The position numbers were made by a program, and so were the translations under genes. Below are positions 18,693-27,733 of a DNA stretch of 64,000 bases, piece after piece; the stretch's first letter is position 1, and every line of letters begins with the position of its first letter. Under the pieces are notes generated by a model, which saw only the letters and a list, made by a program, of their open reading frames with translations, did not search any database and was not told where the DNA came from. The stretch comes from Gammaproteobacteria bacterium (GTDB taxonomy: Bacteria; Pseudomonadota; Gammaproteobacteria; SZUA-229), in contig JASBSR010000006.1 in the NCBI GenBank assembly GCA_030148865.1, positions 1 to 64,000 of the forward strand, in the 5' to 3' direction.

Positions 18693-21600
18693 TCAATTGA
18701 GACCCCAGGCTGAGTCTTTCAACCACGAATCCAGCTGATCCACAGGCATCGGATGCGCCATGTGATAACCCTGCGCAAGATCACAGCCCAGCGACCTAAG
18801 CATGTCCATGGTCGCCTGATCTTCCACACCTTCGGCAACCACTTTTAGCCCCATGTTTTGCGCAAGCTCGATGGTCGAACGCACAATGACAGCATTATCA
18901 TCATCACTGATGATGCCAAACACAAAGGTCTGATCAATTTTCAGTTCGTCTACCGGCAGTTTTTTCAGATAGGCCAGCGACGAATAACCCGTACCAAAAT
19001 CATCAATCGATAGTTTAAATCCTGCTTCGTGTAATTGCGTAAGCACTTTCAAGGCCGCTTCTGGACGCGACATCACTGCTGATTCAGTGACCTCGAAGGT
19101 AAGCTGCGCAGGACTGACATCGTGCCTCTTGAGCAAACGCATAACATTATCCAGCAATTCGGAATCGAGCAAATTGCGGGTAGACAGATTAACCGCAATC
19201 GTGAGATCAATGGCCGCTCTGGACCAGCGCTTGAGTTGTAACACCGCCTCTTCCAGCACCCAATGGGTGAATGGACGAATCAATCCTGTTTGCTCGATCA
19301 CCGGTATAAAATCAGCCGGCGAGATTACGCCTTCAATCGAATGTGGCCAACGCGCCAGAGCCTCAACACTGCTGACCCGACCGCTAGTAAGATCAATTTT
19401 AGGCTGGTAATACAGCGCCAGTTCTTTCTGCTGTATCGCCTGGCGCAGTTCACCCAGCAGCTTTAATTTACGCAGACTGTAGGGCTCATTTCCTGGCTTA
19501 TAGATACTGAAACCCCCGGCCTCATTTTTTGCGACTTGCATGGCGATATCCGCATGCTGCAGGAGCATATCTGGCTCGTCACCATGATCCGGGTACAGTG
19601 CGACACCCATCGCTGTTTCAATTTCGAGAGAGACATCATCGACCACCACCGGCGCTTCGAACATCATCTGGATCTTGCCTGCTGCCACAACCACCTGCTT
19701 GCAGCCGACTCTCGGCATGACAATAACGAACTCGTCTCCCACCAGACGCGCCACAGTATCAGACTTGCGCAAGTTCTCCTGCAATCGAGTAGCGACTTCG
19801 CACAGGACGATATCGCCCGCACCGTGGCCAAGAATGTCATTGACTTCGCGCAGGCGTACCACATCAATCGTCAGCACTGCCAGGGGCAAAGCTTCACGAC
19901 GCGCAATTTTCAGCGCATGTTTCAACCGATCCAGGAATAAAGTGCGATTAGGCAAATTAGTCAAATTATCGTACAAAGCTTTGTGTTCCAGCTCAGCGAT
20001 ATAACGCTTGCGCTCACTGATGTCCTGGGCAATCGCGATAAACACAGGCGGTGTTTCTGCACTGGAAAATTGCAGGCGCATCTCTACCGGATAATGGCTA
20101 CCATCTTTGCGTCGATGCATAATCTCAAAGCTCGCCATTGGCTTTTCACCTCGACGCAAGGGTCCAAGCAGAGCTTCAAATTGTTCAGTGGTAAGGTTCG
20201 GCTTCAGATCTAGCGGTGTCAGGCATTTTATCTCATCCAGAGAATACCCCAGATTCTGACAGGCACCTTGACTGACATCGATAAAATGCAGCGTGGCTGC
20301 ATCAAACACATAAAGTTCATCCCATGAATTCTCCAGAATGCGCCCCATCCTCACCGAGAGCATTTCGGCCTGTTTGCGTTCAGTAATGTCAGTCAGCACA
20401 CCGTATATCACGGTCGCCTGACCGAGCGTATCTCTATTTATGCGAGCACGATTCTCGAAGTAGCGAAATATTTTTCCAGACGCATGCCAGATCCGGTATT
20501 CAAGACTAATGCTGTCTTTGCCTTTATCCATCGCATACTGTATTCGCGTAATGACCCGCTGCCGGTCTTCATCGTGAATGCTCGCAAGCCATCGTTTGGG
20601 ATCAGCGATACACTCTTCTGGCGTGAAGCCCAAGATTCGGGTTAACGCATGGCTGACATAGGTGGGATTAAAGTCATTGGACGCTGTGGCCGTGTAGATA
20701 ATATCTGGCACAGTTTCTAATACATCTCGAAGATGACTCTCGCTCGCGCTCAGCAAATCTCTGGCTTGCGTGGCTTCGCTGTCACGTTGTTCCAGAGCTA
20801 CGGCCATCTGGTTGAATTCACGACCAAGCTGCGAGAGTTCATTGCTGCTGTCAGAAATTTTGACCCGCGCATCTAACTGTCCCGATGCCACCTGTCGCGT
20901 CACCGCCAGTAACTCTCTGACCTGCTTCAAAACCAGGGCATAACTGCCGTACCATGCCAGCAGCAACATGAGTACCATCACCACTATGAGGATGCTCAGG
21001 TTTCGCAGCACAACGGCATTTGCCTCGGCATACACCACAGCACTTGGAATATCAAAACTAAGATAAATCTCTTTGCCGCCCGGCAAATCAGACAGACGCC
21101 TGAAGGTGTAAAATCGGTCCACCCCGTCGAGATCAGTCACTTTGGCTGTACCAGTGCCACCAGCCGCATGCAGAGCTTTGACAAACTCAGCCGTTGCCAC
21201 CGAAGAGCCGATCTGGGCGCCTGATTCAGGATAACGCGCGAGCAAGGTCTGTGTTGAGTAATCAATCACCCTGACCACACTTCCCACCGGCAATGCGTAC
21301 TCAGCCACCTGCCGGTTAATCCAGCTCAAAGGCAAGGAGGCGAATAGCACAGCTTTTAACTGTTTCTGGTCACCGAGAACCGGGTAGGAAAATACCAGCA
21401 CTGCGGTTTTGGTGATACGACCAATCCGGTAATCACCAATGGAAAAATCCTGGTTGTGCAAGGCACGTTTAAAAAAAGCAAAATTTTTGGCATTAATCGC
21501 CTGTTGAAAAGGCACCCCACTGCAGACCACGTCACCATCTGGACGTACCACACCCAGGTTGGCATAGACCCCGACCTCACCCAGCAGCTTCCCCAGAAAA

Positions 21601-21863
21601 CTATTGCAACCGGCTATATCATCATTCTGAATTTGCGGAACTTTGGCCAGCACAGAGAGTAACTGGCGCGTTTCATTCACCAGACGCTGCTGTTCATTAA
21701 CCGCCCTGATCACAAGCTGCGCAGCGTCCTGCTGAACATCATCAGCAGCGCGATTTCGCAATTCGAATCCCGCGTAAATCAGCAAAATAAGCAACGGGAT
21801 GACACCGGCAAGCACGAGCAATATAAGACGTACTCGCAAGCTGGAGAAAACCATGGTCTTCAT
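18693..21863 (-). CDS. Membrane sensor with HAMP, PAS, GGDEF and EAL domains
   Basis: A 1056-aa cyclic-di-GMP enzyme in the inner membrane. Two membrane helices (about residues 9-31 and 285-310) bracket a periplasmic Cache-like sensor region. A HAMP (about 312-365), two PAS domains (second starts near RMGRILENSWDELYVFD), a GGDEF domain and an EAL domain follow. The GGDEF signature reads RLVGDEF, so the first glycine is valine and cyclase activity is doubtful. The EAL domain keeps EALARW, AVNLSTRNL, EVTES, DDFGTGYSS, ELKIDQ and AEGVE, so phosphodiesterase activity is likely. The upstream spacer carries copy 2 of the leader repeat. Confidence 0.92.
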   Translation of the reverse strand: MKTMVFSSLRVRLILLVLAGVIPLLILLIYAGFELRNRAADDVQQDAAQLVIRAVNEQQRLVNETRQLLSVLAKVPQIQNDDIAGCNSFLGKLLGEVGVYANLGVVRPDGDVVCSGVPFQQAINAKNFAFFKRALHNQDFSIGDYRIGRITKTAVLVFSYPVLGDQKQLKAVLFASLPLSWINRQVAEYALPVGSVVRVIDYSTQTLLARYPESGAQIGSSVATAEFVKALHAAGGTGTAKVTDLDGVDRFYTFRRLSDLPGGKEIYLSFDIPSAVVYAEANAVVLRNLSILIVVMVLMLLLAWYGSYALVLKQVRELLAVTRQVASGQLDARVKISDSSNELSQLGREFNQMAVALEQRDSEATQARDLLSASESHLRDVLETVPDIIYTATASNDFNPTYVSHALTRILGFTPEECIADPKRWLASIHDEDRQRVITRIQYAMDKGKDSISLEYRIWHASGKIFRYFENRARINRDTLGQATVIYGVLTDITERKQAEMLSVRMGRILENSWDELYVFDAATLHFIDVSQGACQNLGYSLDEIKCLTPLDLKPNLTTEQFEALLGPLRRGEKPMASFEIMHRRKDGSHYPVEMRLQFSSAETPPVFIAIAQDISERKRYIAELEHKALYDNLTNLPNRTLFLDRLKHALKIARREALPLAVLTIDVVRLREVNDILGHGAGDIVLCEVATRLQENLRKSDTVARLVGDEFVIVMPRVGCKQVVVAAGKIQMMFEAPVVVDDVSLEIETAMGVALYPDHGDEPDMLLQHADIAMQVAKNEAGGFSIYKPGNEPYSLRKLKLLGELRQAIQQKELALYYQPKIDLTSGRVSSVEALARWPHSIEGVISPADFIPVIEQTGLIRPFTHWVLEEAVLQLKRWSRAAIDLTIAVNLSTRNLLDSELLDNVMRLLKRHDVSPAQLTFEVTESAVMSRPEAALKVLTQLHEAGFKLSIDDFGTGYSSLAYLKKLPVDELKIDQTFVFGIISDDDNAVIVRSTIELAQNMGLKVVAEGVEDQATMDMLRSLGCDLAQGYHMAHPMPVDQLDSWLKDSAWGLN

Positions 21864-22213
21864 CTAGAAATTCCCGGTCGCATAATAGTTATCAGATCAC
21901 AGACTAAAAAAACCGGACACAGACATTGCCGTAAGGAGCTGAGCAATGTTTCATCCAGACCATATTATCGCAACAGCGCTATATCATGCCCTGCTGCTTC
22001 TTATAGCTCAAGGCCAATTGACTGACACAGTAAAATCATCAAACCTGAATGCAGTCTAATTTAATTCAAATCACACAGACCGCAGCATTAGCAACAGCTC
22101 TACCACATTCCTCTGGAGTTGCTGGCGGCCTTGTTCCCGAATCTCCTCTTCAGGACAAAACCTGACTCATAAATAATAAAAAGCACATAATACGCCGTTT
22201 CAACAAGTGAAGG
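21864..22213. other. Spacer upstream of the GGDEF-EAL gene
   Basis: About 350 bp without a supported gene. It may be the 5' leader of the GGDEF-EAL gene, since the repeated promoter-like segment at 22214-22281 points into it on the minus strand. Confidence 0.4.
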
Positions 22214-22281
22214 TTTGCATCATAATAAAAAATACCCGAGTATTAGCACTCTCGATTGGTCGGGGAGTATAGCCGGATGTG
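22214..22281 (-). repeat. Duplicated leader/promoter repeat, copy 2
   Basis: Nearly identical to 18331-18397: TTTGCATCATARTAAAAAAT then ACCCGAGTATTAGC, and TATAGCCGGATG on the plus strand. On the minus strand it again ends in ATGATGCAAA, here opening a frame of only seven codons (MMQTFTC, 22200-22223). It therefore looks like a copy of the 5' end of the FecR-domain gene without its body. It may supply the promoter for the GGDEF-EAL gene. Confidence 0.65.
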
Positions 22282-22363
22282 ATGGTTCTAGCCCTGCATT
22301 TCGTCGGACACTCAATCTTGCAGGCTGCTTACAACACATGATCCCTATACAACTGAAAATTTC

Positions 22364-22923
22364 ATGGAACAATTATTTACTGTTGAACACCTGGTCAGTC
22401 TAAGCATGCTCATAATCGTGCTCGGCGGCGGCGTATTGATTATTTATACGGCCACCAAAGAGATTTTTCACATGATCAGCATTGACGAGCTTGAAGATGA
22501 AACGCAAGACAGTCAATCGTCGCCAAAATCATATTCTGGATCGTAGCAATGAATCTGGTGTTCTCATTCGACTCAATTCTCAGTGCGATGGCCTTGAGCA
22601 ATGTCTTTACGGTAATGGCAACCGCCATCGTGATTAGCGACATACTCATGATCTAGCTATCAGATCATGTCGCTGAATTTTTACAGAAGAATCGCATGTA
22701 TGAAGTGCTTGGCCTGTTCATCCTGTTCGTGGTTGGTATAATGCTGCTCCCGGAAGGTGGTCATCCCGCACACATGGAATTATTTGGTGAACAGATTACA
22801 CCAATGAGCACCACCACTTTCTATTTTGTCATTATCGTGCTAGTACTGACCGATCTGGTACAAACGCGTTACAGGAGAAAAATAATGGCACGCAAACAAT
22901 TACAATCGCAGACTGCTACATAA
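22364..22923 (+). pseudogene. Decayed TerC-family membrane protein gene
   Basis: Three fragments read together as a TerC-type integral membrane protein. Frame one gives MEQLFTVEHLVSLSML, then jumps directly to IIVLGGGVLIIYTATKEIFHMI, as if an N-terminal stretch of several helices were deleted. Near 22505 the frame must shift to continue as RQSIVAKIIFWIVAMNLVFS with FDSILSAMALSNVF. An in-frame TAG at 22654-22656 then interrupts DILMI and LSDHVAEFLQKNRMYEVLGL. The last part ends at 22923. The 560-nt span is not a multiple of three. Fragments appear in the ORF track as 60- and 75-aa ORFs. TerC is recalled from family motifs, not searched. Confidence 0.78.
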
Positions 22924-22936
22924 CCACACACCAAGC

Positions 22937-23824
22937 ATGGGCTGCAAAATACTGACCATCTTAGCGCTATTTATAGTGCTCGCCCTGCTCTGGCTAAGCA
23001 GCGATCGACTTGCGCTATTCGTTGCGAACTCACTCGCTCGACTCGACAACTATCATGTCAGAAAAAATATCGGTTATGGTAAGCATCAGAACCACAGGCT
23101 GGATGTTTACACGCCAGATCAATCAGTGAATGCATCACAAAGCAAGCCCGTCGTCATTTTCTTTTACGGTGGCTGCTGGGGCGCATGCCAAAGTTATGAC
23201 AAAGGCGATTATGCCTTTGTCGCGCAAGCCTTCTCGTCACTCGGGTATATCACTGTCGTACCGGACTACCGTCACTACCCGGAATTTCTGTTTGAAGATA
23301 TCATGGCTGACACTATCAGCGTGGTGCACTGGGTAGAAAACAATATTGCCGACTTCGATGGCGATGCCAGACGAATTGTACTCGCGGGACACTCATCCGG
23401 TGCGCATCTCGCTGCCATGCTAACACTGGATGAATCCCGGCTTCCGGTCTCCAGCCGTATCAATATTGCAGGCTTTGTCGGACTTGCTGGCCCCTATGAC
23501 TTTTACCCATTCACCGAAAATTATCAGCCCACCCTGTTCGGCCCGGAAGAAAATTACCCACGTTCGCAACCTGTCAACTTCATGACCGGTAAAAAACCCG
23601 CCATGCTACTGCTCTATGGTAATAACGATACCCGGGTCAAGCCTGTCAATATCGAAAGCCTGACCATAGCAGCGATGGATGCGGGCAGCGAGGTTGAATC
23701 ACACCGTTATGATGGTATTGATCACGCTGGTATTCTGGCAGCGCTCTCGCGACCGCTACGCGATAAACGGCCCGTCATGTCTGACATTGCGCGTTTTACT
23801 GATATGGTGTTGAACTGCAACTAG
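22937..23824 (+). CDS. Alpha/beta hydrolase (carboxylesterase type)
   Basis: A 295-aa hydrolase with an N-terminal hydrophobic segment (about residues 4-22, TILALFIVLALLWLSS) that should export or anchor it. The oxyanion-hole motif reads FFYGGCWGAC. The nucleophile is in AGHSSGAHLAAM, a late Asp in YGNNDTRVKP and the His in GIDHAG, which completes the triad. It resembles BD-FAE/esterase-lipase family members. The substrate is unknown. The gene follows the terC remnant by 13 bp and precedes the sigma factor gene. Confidence 0.85.
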   Translation: MGCKILTILALFIVLALLWLSSDRLALFVANSLARLDNYHVRKNIGYGKHQNHRLDVYTPDQSVNASQSKPVVIFFYGGCWGACQSYDKGDYAFVAQAFSSLGYITVVPDYRHYPEFLFEDIMADTISVVHWVENNIADFDGDARRIVLAGHSSGAHLAAMLTLDESRLPVSSRINIAGFVGLAGPYDFYPFTENYQPTLFGPEENYPRSQPVNFMTGKKPAMLLLYGNNDTRVKPVNIESLTIAAMDAGSEVESHRYDGIDHAGILAALSRPLRDKRPVMSDIARFTDMVLNCN

Positions 23825-23860
23825 ACTCATAGTTACATTTTTGTATAAGCATCCTGAAGT

Positions 23861-24445
23861 ATGGCTAAAATATTTTCGTTCTGGCGCCGCAGCAAATTAA
23901 ACCCGTCAGGTTTCGAAACCCTGGTGGCACCGCATATCGAACCGCTGTATCGTCTCGCCTACCGATTTTGTGGGACACAGCACGATGCCGAAGATCTGGT
24001 GCAGGAGCTTTTAACCCGACTCTACCCAAAACATCAGGAACTCGCTGGCATCGAACAGCCCGGCCCGTGGCTAAAAAAATCGCTGTATCACCTGTTCATT
24101 GACGACAACCGACGCGACATACGCTCGCCGGTATCGCTAATGGAGGATATAGGCCTTGATCTTGATTCCACCGCCTCGGACCATCGCGATCCGCAGCACA
24201 ATCTGGAACGTGATATGAGCTACCAACATCTTGAAAAAGCCCTGCTCACATTGAGCCTCGAACAACGTAGCCTGATTGCGATGCACGATATGGAAGGCTA
24301 CAGCCTGCCGGAGCTCGCAGCCATGCTGGAGACGCCGCTGGGCACCCTGAAATCCCGCCTGCATCGCGCTCGCGCCCGCCTGCGCGCGCAGCTGAGCCAG
24401 GGATCAGTAGACGATCTTGAGCAAACCGGCAGCAATGAAAAGTAG
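23861..24445 (+). CDS. ECF-type RNA polymerase sigma factor
   Basis: A 194-aa sigma factor of the extracytoplasmic type. Region 2 reads IEPLYRLAYRFCGTQHDAEDLVQELLTRLYP and ends with PWLKKSLYHLFIDDNRRD. Region 4 reads LSLEQRSLIAMHDMEGYSLPELAAMLETPLGTLKSRLHRARARLRAQL, the DNA-binding helix-turn-helix. The zinc-finger anti-sigma gene follows after 90 bp, and two envelope-protein genes come next, a layout that points to control of an envelope function. Confidence 0.93.
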   Translation: MAKIFSFWRRSKLNPSGFETLVAPHIEPLYRLAYRFCGTQHDAEDLVQELLTRLYPKHQELAGIEQPGPWLKKSLYHLFIDDNRRDIRSPVSLMEDIGLDLDSTASDHRDPQHNLERDMSYQHLEKALLTLSLEQRSLIAMHDMEGYSLPELAAMLETPLGTLKSRLHRARARLRAQLSQGSVDDLEQTGSNEK

Positions 24446-24535
24446 ACCCGCGCCCACCAGCTGGCAGAATCATTCGCAATAGCTGGAACCTTTTTGCCAC
24501 CCCGTTCGTGTAATGGGATAACAGAGGATAAAACC

Positions 24536-25222
24536 ATGCAATGCTCTGAGTTTCTAACACAAATCGACGATTGTATCGACAGCCAGCCAGGTGAAGATGT
24601 GCGCACCGCAGTGAGCGCACATCTTGAACACTGTGCTAACTGTCGAAATCGCCTGGATGAAGCTCAAAACTTGCGTGAGATGCTCAGAGACATGCCTGTC
24701 CCTGCGCCCTCAGCGGGCTTTGCTGCACGCGCCCTACGACAGGCTGCCGTGGCACATACAGTAAATCGTGTTCCCCGGCGCAGGATGATGTTCGCATCCG
24801 GCGCTGCGGCCACACTGCTCGCTGGTGTTGTGCTCTGGTTTATAACGGGTATTCATGACCCGCAGGTCGAATCCAATGTGGTACCACAACAGCAACTGGC
24901 GGAAGTAAAACTCCAGTTGCAGGAAACACGCCACATCAGACTCGGCTTTAACGCGCCGACCGATATGCAACGAGTTCTTGTGTCACTGGAATTTCCAGAA
25001 CACGTCGAACTGGAAAAATATCCCGGTCGGAAACAGATTGCCTGGTATACCAATCTGTACAAGGGTGACAATGTATTAAAATTACCACTGTCAGGCCTGA
25101 AAACCAGCAAGGGCAAGTTTATCGCCCGCGTTAGTTCAGGACAAACCAGCAGTGAAATACATATCAACCTTGATGTAGAAGCGCCGGGTGTAACCACTAT
25201 CAATGGTCCGTTAGCGGCCTAG
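24536..25222 (+). CDS. Zinc-finger (zf-HC2) anti-sigma factor
   Basis: A 228-aa membrane protein likely to hold the adjacent sigma factor inactive. The N-terminal cytosolic domain has the anti-sigma zinc motif HLEHCANCRNRL (HX3CX2C). One membrane helix follows (about residues 84-103, ASGAAATLLAGVVLWFITG), and the periplasmic domain is about 120 residues, with LGFNAPTDMQRVLVSLEFPEHVEL in it. The start is the ATG at 24536, preceded by AGAGGA; the track start at 24494 adds nothing conserved. Confidence 0.87.
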   Translation: MQCSEFLTQIDDCIDSQPGEDVRTAVSAHLEHCANCRNRLDEAQNLREMLRDMPVPAPSAGFAARALRQAAVAHTVNRVPRRRMMFASGAAATLLAGVVLWFITGIHDPQVESNVVPQQQLAEVKLQLQETRHIRLGFNAPTDMQRVLVSLEFPEHVELEKYPGRKQIAWYTNLYKGDNVLKLPLSGLKTSKGKFIARVSSGQTSSEIHINLDVEAPGVTTINGPLAA

Positions 25223-25250
25223 ATGTCAAATACTTTCAGGAGTAGCGACT

Positions 25251-25742
25251 ATGAAAAAATTTAATCTCACCACGCTTGCCATCGCCTGCATGCTGGCTCT
25301 GGGTAGCGCCCAGGCGCAATCCGTAGAAACAGCTGATTCAGCAGAAGTCAAAATCACGCTGCTCAACGACTCATCGGCAAACACATCTGACAGTGTAGAC
25401 GTCCAGCACGAAATCCAGTTGCCTTCTGTAGCAGAAATCGAAGACCCTGCTGATGCACCACCTGAAGTTGCTGAAGCACCTGAGGTCGCCGAAGCTGCTG
25501 AACCGCCAGAGGCTGCTGAAACTCCAGAGATTGAAGACACGAATGACGCCACTGAATCTGTCGATACGCCAGATGTGGAAGACGCGAATGAAGCCGTAGA
25601 AGAACATGAAGAAATCGAAGCGCCAGAAGTTGACGAGGCCAACGAAGCCGCAGAGGCTGCTGCCGAAGCGGCAACCGATGCTCGTGAAGAAGTTGAAACT
25701 CCAGAAGCACCGGAAGTTCCTGAAGCGCCTGAGCTTAACTGA
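25251..25742 (+). CDS. Highly acidic exported protein rich in Glu, Ala and Pro
   Basis: A 163-aa protein with a clear signal peptide, MKKFNLTTLAIACMLALGSAQA. From about residue 60 to the end it is low complexity, with repeated PEVAEA-, EANEA- and TPE-type units and almost no positive charge. No domain is recognised. It follows the anti-sigma gene by 28 bp and is closed by a terminator, so it is the last gene of the sigma unit. It may bind metal or calcium, act as a spacer, or be a surface polymer, but this is only inference. An ORF on the opposite strand is a shadow of the repeats. Confidence 0.8.
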   Translation: MKKFNLTTLAIACMLALGSAQAQSVETADSAEVKITLLNDSSANTSDSVDVQHEIQLPSVAEIEDPADAPPEVAEAPEVAEAAEPPEAAETPEIEDTNDATESVDTPDVEDANEAVEEHEEIEAPEVDEANEAAEAAAEAATDAREEVETPEAPEVPEAPELN

Positions 25743-25796
25743 AGTTCAAAGTAAAGAAACCTGCTGTACAGATTAAGGCTGTTACTCGATAGCCCT

Positions 25797-25829
25797 CCCA
25801 TCCTCAATTTAATTGAGGATGGGATTTTT
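25797..25829 (+). terminator. Rho-independent terminator after the acidic protein gene
   Basis: CCCATCCTCAATT pairs with AATTGAGGATGGG around a single T, and the stem is followed by ATTTTTG. It closes the sigma/anti-sigma/acidic-protein unit. Confidence 0.9.
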
Positions 25830-25918
25830 GTATACCGGATAAATACTATCGCGTAATACAGCAACATTCACCAGCATGTATTTGTACAGCAAATGCAACA
25901 AAGGACTAAATAAAAATT

Positions 25919-26872
25919 ATGAGGACACACTCTCGTAACAATAACCACTATCGAATAAAGTGCATCGCAATAACAGGTTTGCTTTGGTGTAGCACCACGG
26001 CAGCGGACACCAGCCCTGACTGGACAGGGCTGGTATCCGCATCTATGGGTCGCGACAGCAACGTTACCTTAAGTGACAACAGCAATATTATCAGCAGCAA
26101 TATCAGCGATAGCTTTATCAATACACTGGGCGCTACAGGTCGCTACCTGACGGGCAACCGCAGCGATGGCGTCCGAATCGACGGTGTGTTCTATTTACGA
26201 AAATACCAGACACAAAATAGTTTTGACTTTAGCCTGGTCAATGCCGGTGTCGCCTATCATAAAAAACTCGGCGACTGGCATGGCCGTTTTGGCACCAAAT
26301 ACAGTCACATCGAATTTGGTGGCGCCCCCTACCAGGACATATACGACCTGACCACTGAAGGCCGTCGCAAGTTCAGTAAAGCTGCCGAACTGCGCATTCG
26401 CTATCGCTACAGCGATATTAATGTGCTAAGCCCTCAATTCAATAACACAGATGGTAATCGTCATCGACTGAATATTGAAGGCCGCTTCAAGTCCGGAGAC
26501 AAGCGCTATCGCCTTGCCTGGCGGGCTGAAACAAACAATCTTAACGATAGCCAAACAGCCACAACTTACACCAGTAGTTCAACTGTTCGCAATAGAGTCC
26601 GCGCAAGTGCAAAAATTCCTTTAACTGATAAATGGAGCAGCAAGCTGGACCTACGCTGGCGCAACAGCCGCTACAAAGATGATAACGTAACCTCAACTAC
26701 CCGAGTTCGTCGTAATGATGACCGCATTACAGCAAAAGCGGTGTTGAATTATCATTTAGGCAAAAAAACAGGGCTATACGCTGACTACACTTACACCAAT
26801 AATAATTCGAATATCAGCACCTATCAGTATCATCGCAATGTGATTAGCACAGGTCTGAACTATCTATTTTAA
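25919..26872 (+). CDS. Outer-membrane beta-barrel protein
   Basis: A 317-aa predicted barrel with a signal sequence ending near STTAADT, many alternating amphipathic strands (for example RIDGVFYLRKYQ, ELRIRYRYSDI, RYRLAWRAETN, KTGLYADYTYT) and a C-terminal aromatic, LNYLF, as required by the BAM machine. No named family was recognised. It lies just past the terminator of the sigma-factor unit and so probably has its own promoter, perhaps read by that sigma factor. Confidence 0.78.
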   Translation: MRTHSRNNNHYRIKCIAITGLLWCSTTAADTSPDWTGLVSASMGRDSNVTLSDNSNIISSNISDSFINTLGATGRYLTGNRSDGVRIDGVFYLRKYQTQNSFDFSLVNAGVAYHKKLGDWHGRFGTKYSHIEFGGAPYQDIYDLTTEGRRKFSKAAELRIRYRYSDINVLSPQFNNTDGNRHRLNIEGRFKSGDKRYRLAWRAETNNLNDSQTATTYTSSSTVRNRVRASAKIPLTDKWSSKLDLRWRNSRYKDDNVTSTTRVRRNDDRITAKAVLNYHLGKKTGLYADYTYTNNNSNISTYQYHRNVISTGLNYLF

Positions 26873-27198
26873 GAAACCCTGCCACCTGAAGACCCTCCCA
26901 CAACAACCAATCATCATTCTACTTTCCATTGGTCATGGCTGGTGGGCCATGGTCTCAATTTAGCAATCTAAGCTATGTTAAAAACAATGAATAAATCGAC
27001 CCGGATCACTTTCTCGAAAGCTGGCTGAACTCAGAACCAAACAGCTTAACACCGCCTGCACTACATCATGAAAATCTGGCACTAAGAGAATTATGAGTTG
27101 TCGAACTCATCATAGCTGCGGTAGCTCGGGTAGCGCTGCTGTGGTTTTAGTTCGGGGCATGGCCCCAGCACACTGTTCGTTTCACGAGTACATATAAG
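26873..27198. other. Gap without a supported gene
   Basis: A 326-bp stretch. A plus-strand frame from the ATG at 26935 reads protein-like on either side of a single stop (NNE stop IDPDHFLESWLNSEPNSL), which could be a gene remnant, but no family is recognised. Confidence 0.3.
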
Positions 27199-27525
27199 AT
27201 GCGATTGGTCTATCGAGCCGGAGATATATCCGAAGCCCATATCATAGTCGGTTTGCTGGCGACACACGGCATAGAAGCTCATATCGGTGGGCATTATCTG
27301 CAGGGAGGCGTGGGTGATCTTGCGGCGATGAATTTTGCGACCATACACGTGGCGGATGAAGACGTTGATCTCGCGATGTCTGTGATTGCTGACTATGAGA
27401 GCACCGATGCTCAGCCAGCTCACTCGGAACAGAAGAAATCGAGCATTTTCACTTCGCCATTATTCATCCTGGCGATTTCGGTAGTCATGATACTGATACT
27501 GGCGATACTACTGAACGATCAATAA
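27199..27525 (+). CDS. DUF2007-type small membrane protein
   Basis: A 108-aa protein. The N-terminal half, MRLVYRAGDISEAHIIVGLLATHGIEAHIGGHYLQGGVGDLAAMNF, has the pattern of the DUF2007 (putative signal-transducing) domain, a small alpha-beta fold related to the PII-like proteins. A single C-terminal helix, ILAISVVMILILAIL, anchors it to the membrane. The function is unknown. Confidence 0.8.
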   Translation: MRLVYRAGDISEAHIIVGLLATHGIEAHIGGHYLQGGVGDLAAMNFATIHVADEDVDLAMSVIADYESTDAQPAHSEQKKSSIFTSPLFILAISVVMILILAILLNDQ

Positions 27526-27527
27526 AA

Positions 27528-27733
27528 TGTAGTCATTCACACCTGATCTGAGATCATGATATACACTGACATCATAACGGTTATAAAAACCCTGCTGCAG
27601 GTTGCCGGGCCTTTTGTGTGAGGCAGGATGACACCGCCCCAGCCTGTCGTGGTGATGAGCGCTTTTGGCGAAGAAACATCCAGGGTCACCGCGGTATACC
27701 ATCCTTCGCTCGCTGTGGTTCACGGCATTTTTT
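27528..27733. repeat. About 206-bp dispersed repeat, copy 1
   Basis: This block recurs in opposite orientation at 59406-59618. Shared runs include TTCACACCTGATCTGAGAT, AACGGTTATAAAAA, GCAGGTTGCCGGGCCTTTTG, GATGACACCGCCCCAGCCTG, AGGGTCACCGCGGTATACCA and TGGTTCACGGCATTTTTT. There is no coding capacity. Its right-hand half is related to the GTCATCCTGA repeats. Confidence 0.85.

Noticed and set aside
22549-22656. A separate 35-aa gene starting MNLVFSFDSIL
   Set aside because: Upstream codons in the same frame (KIIFWIVA) and downstream codons after the TAG continue the TerC-like sequence, so it is part of the pseudogene.
25226-25867. 213-aa ORF opposite the acidic-protein gene
   Set aside because: It is a Ser/Ala-rich mirror of the repeats in the acidic gene. 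No start context or domain is seen, and the plus-strand gene has a proper signal peptide and terminator.
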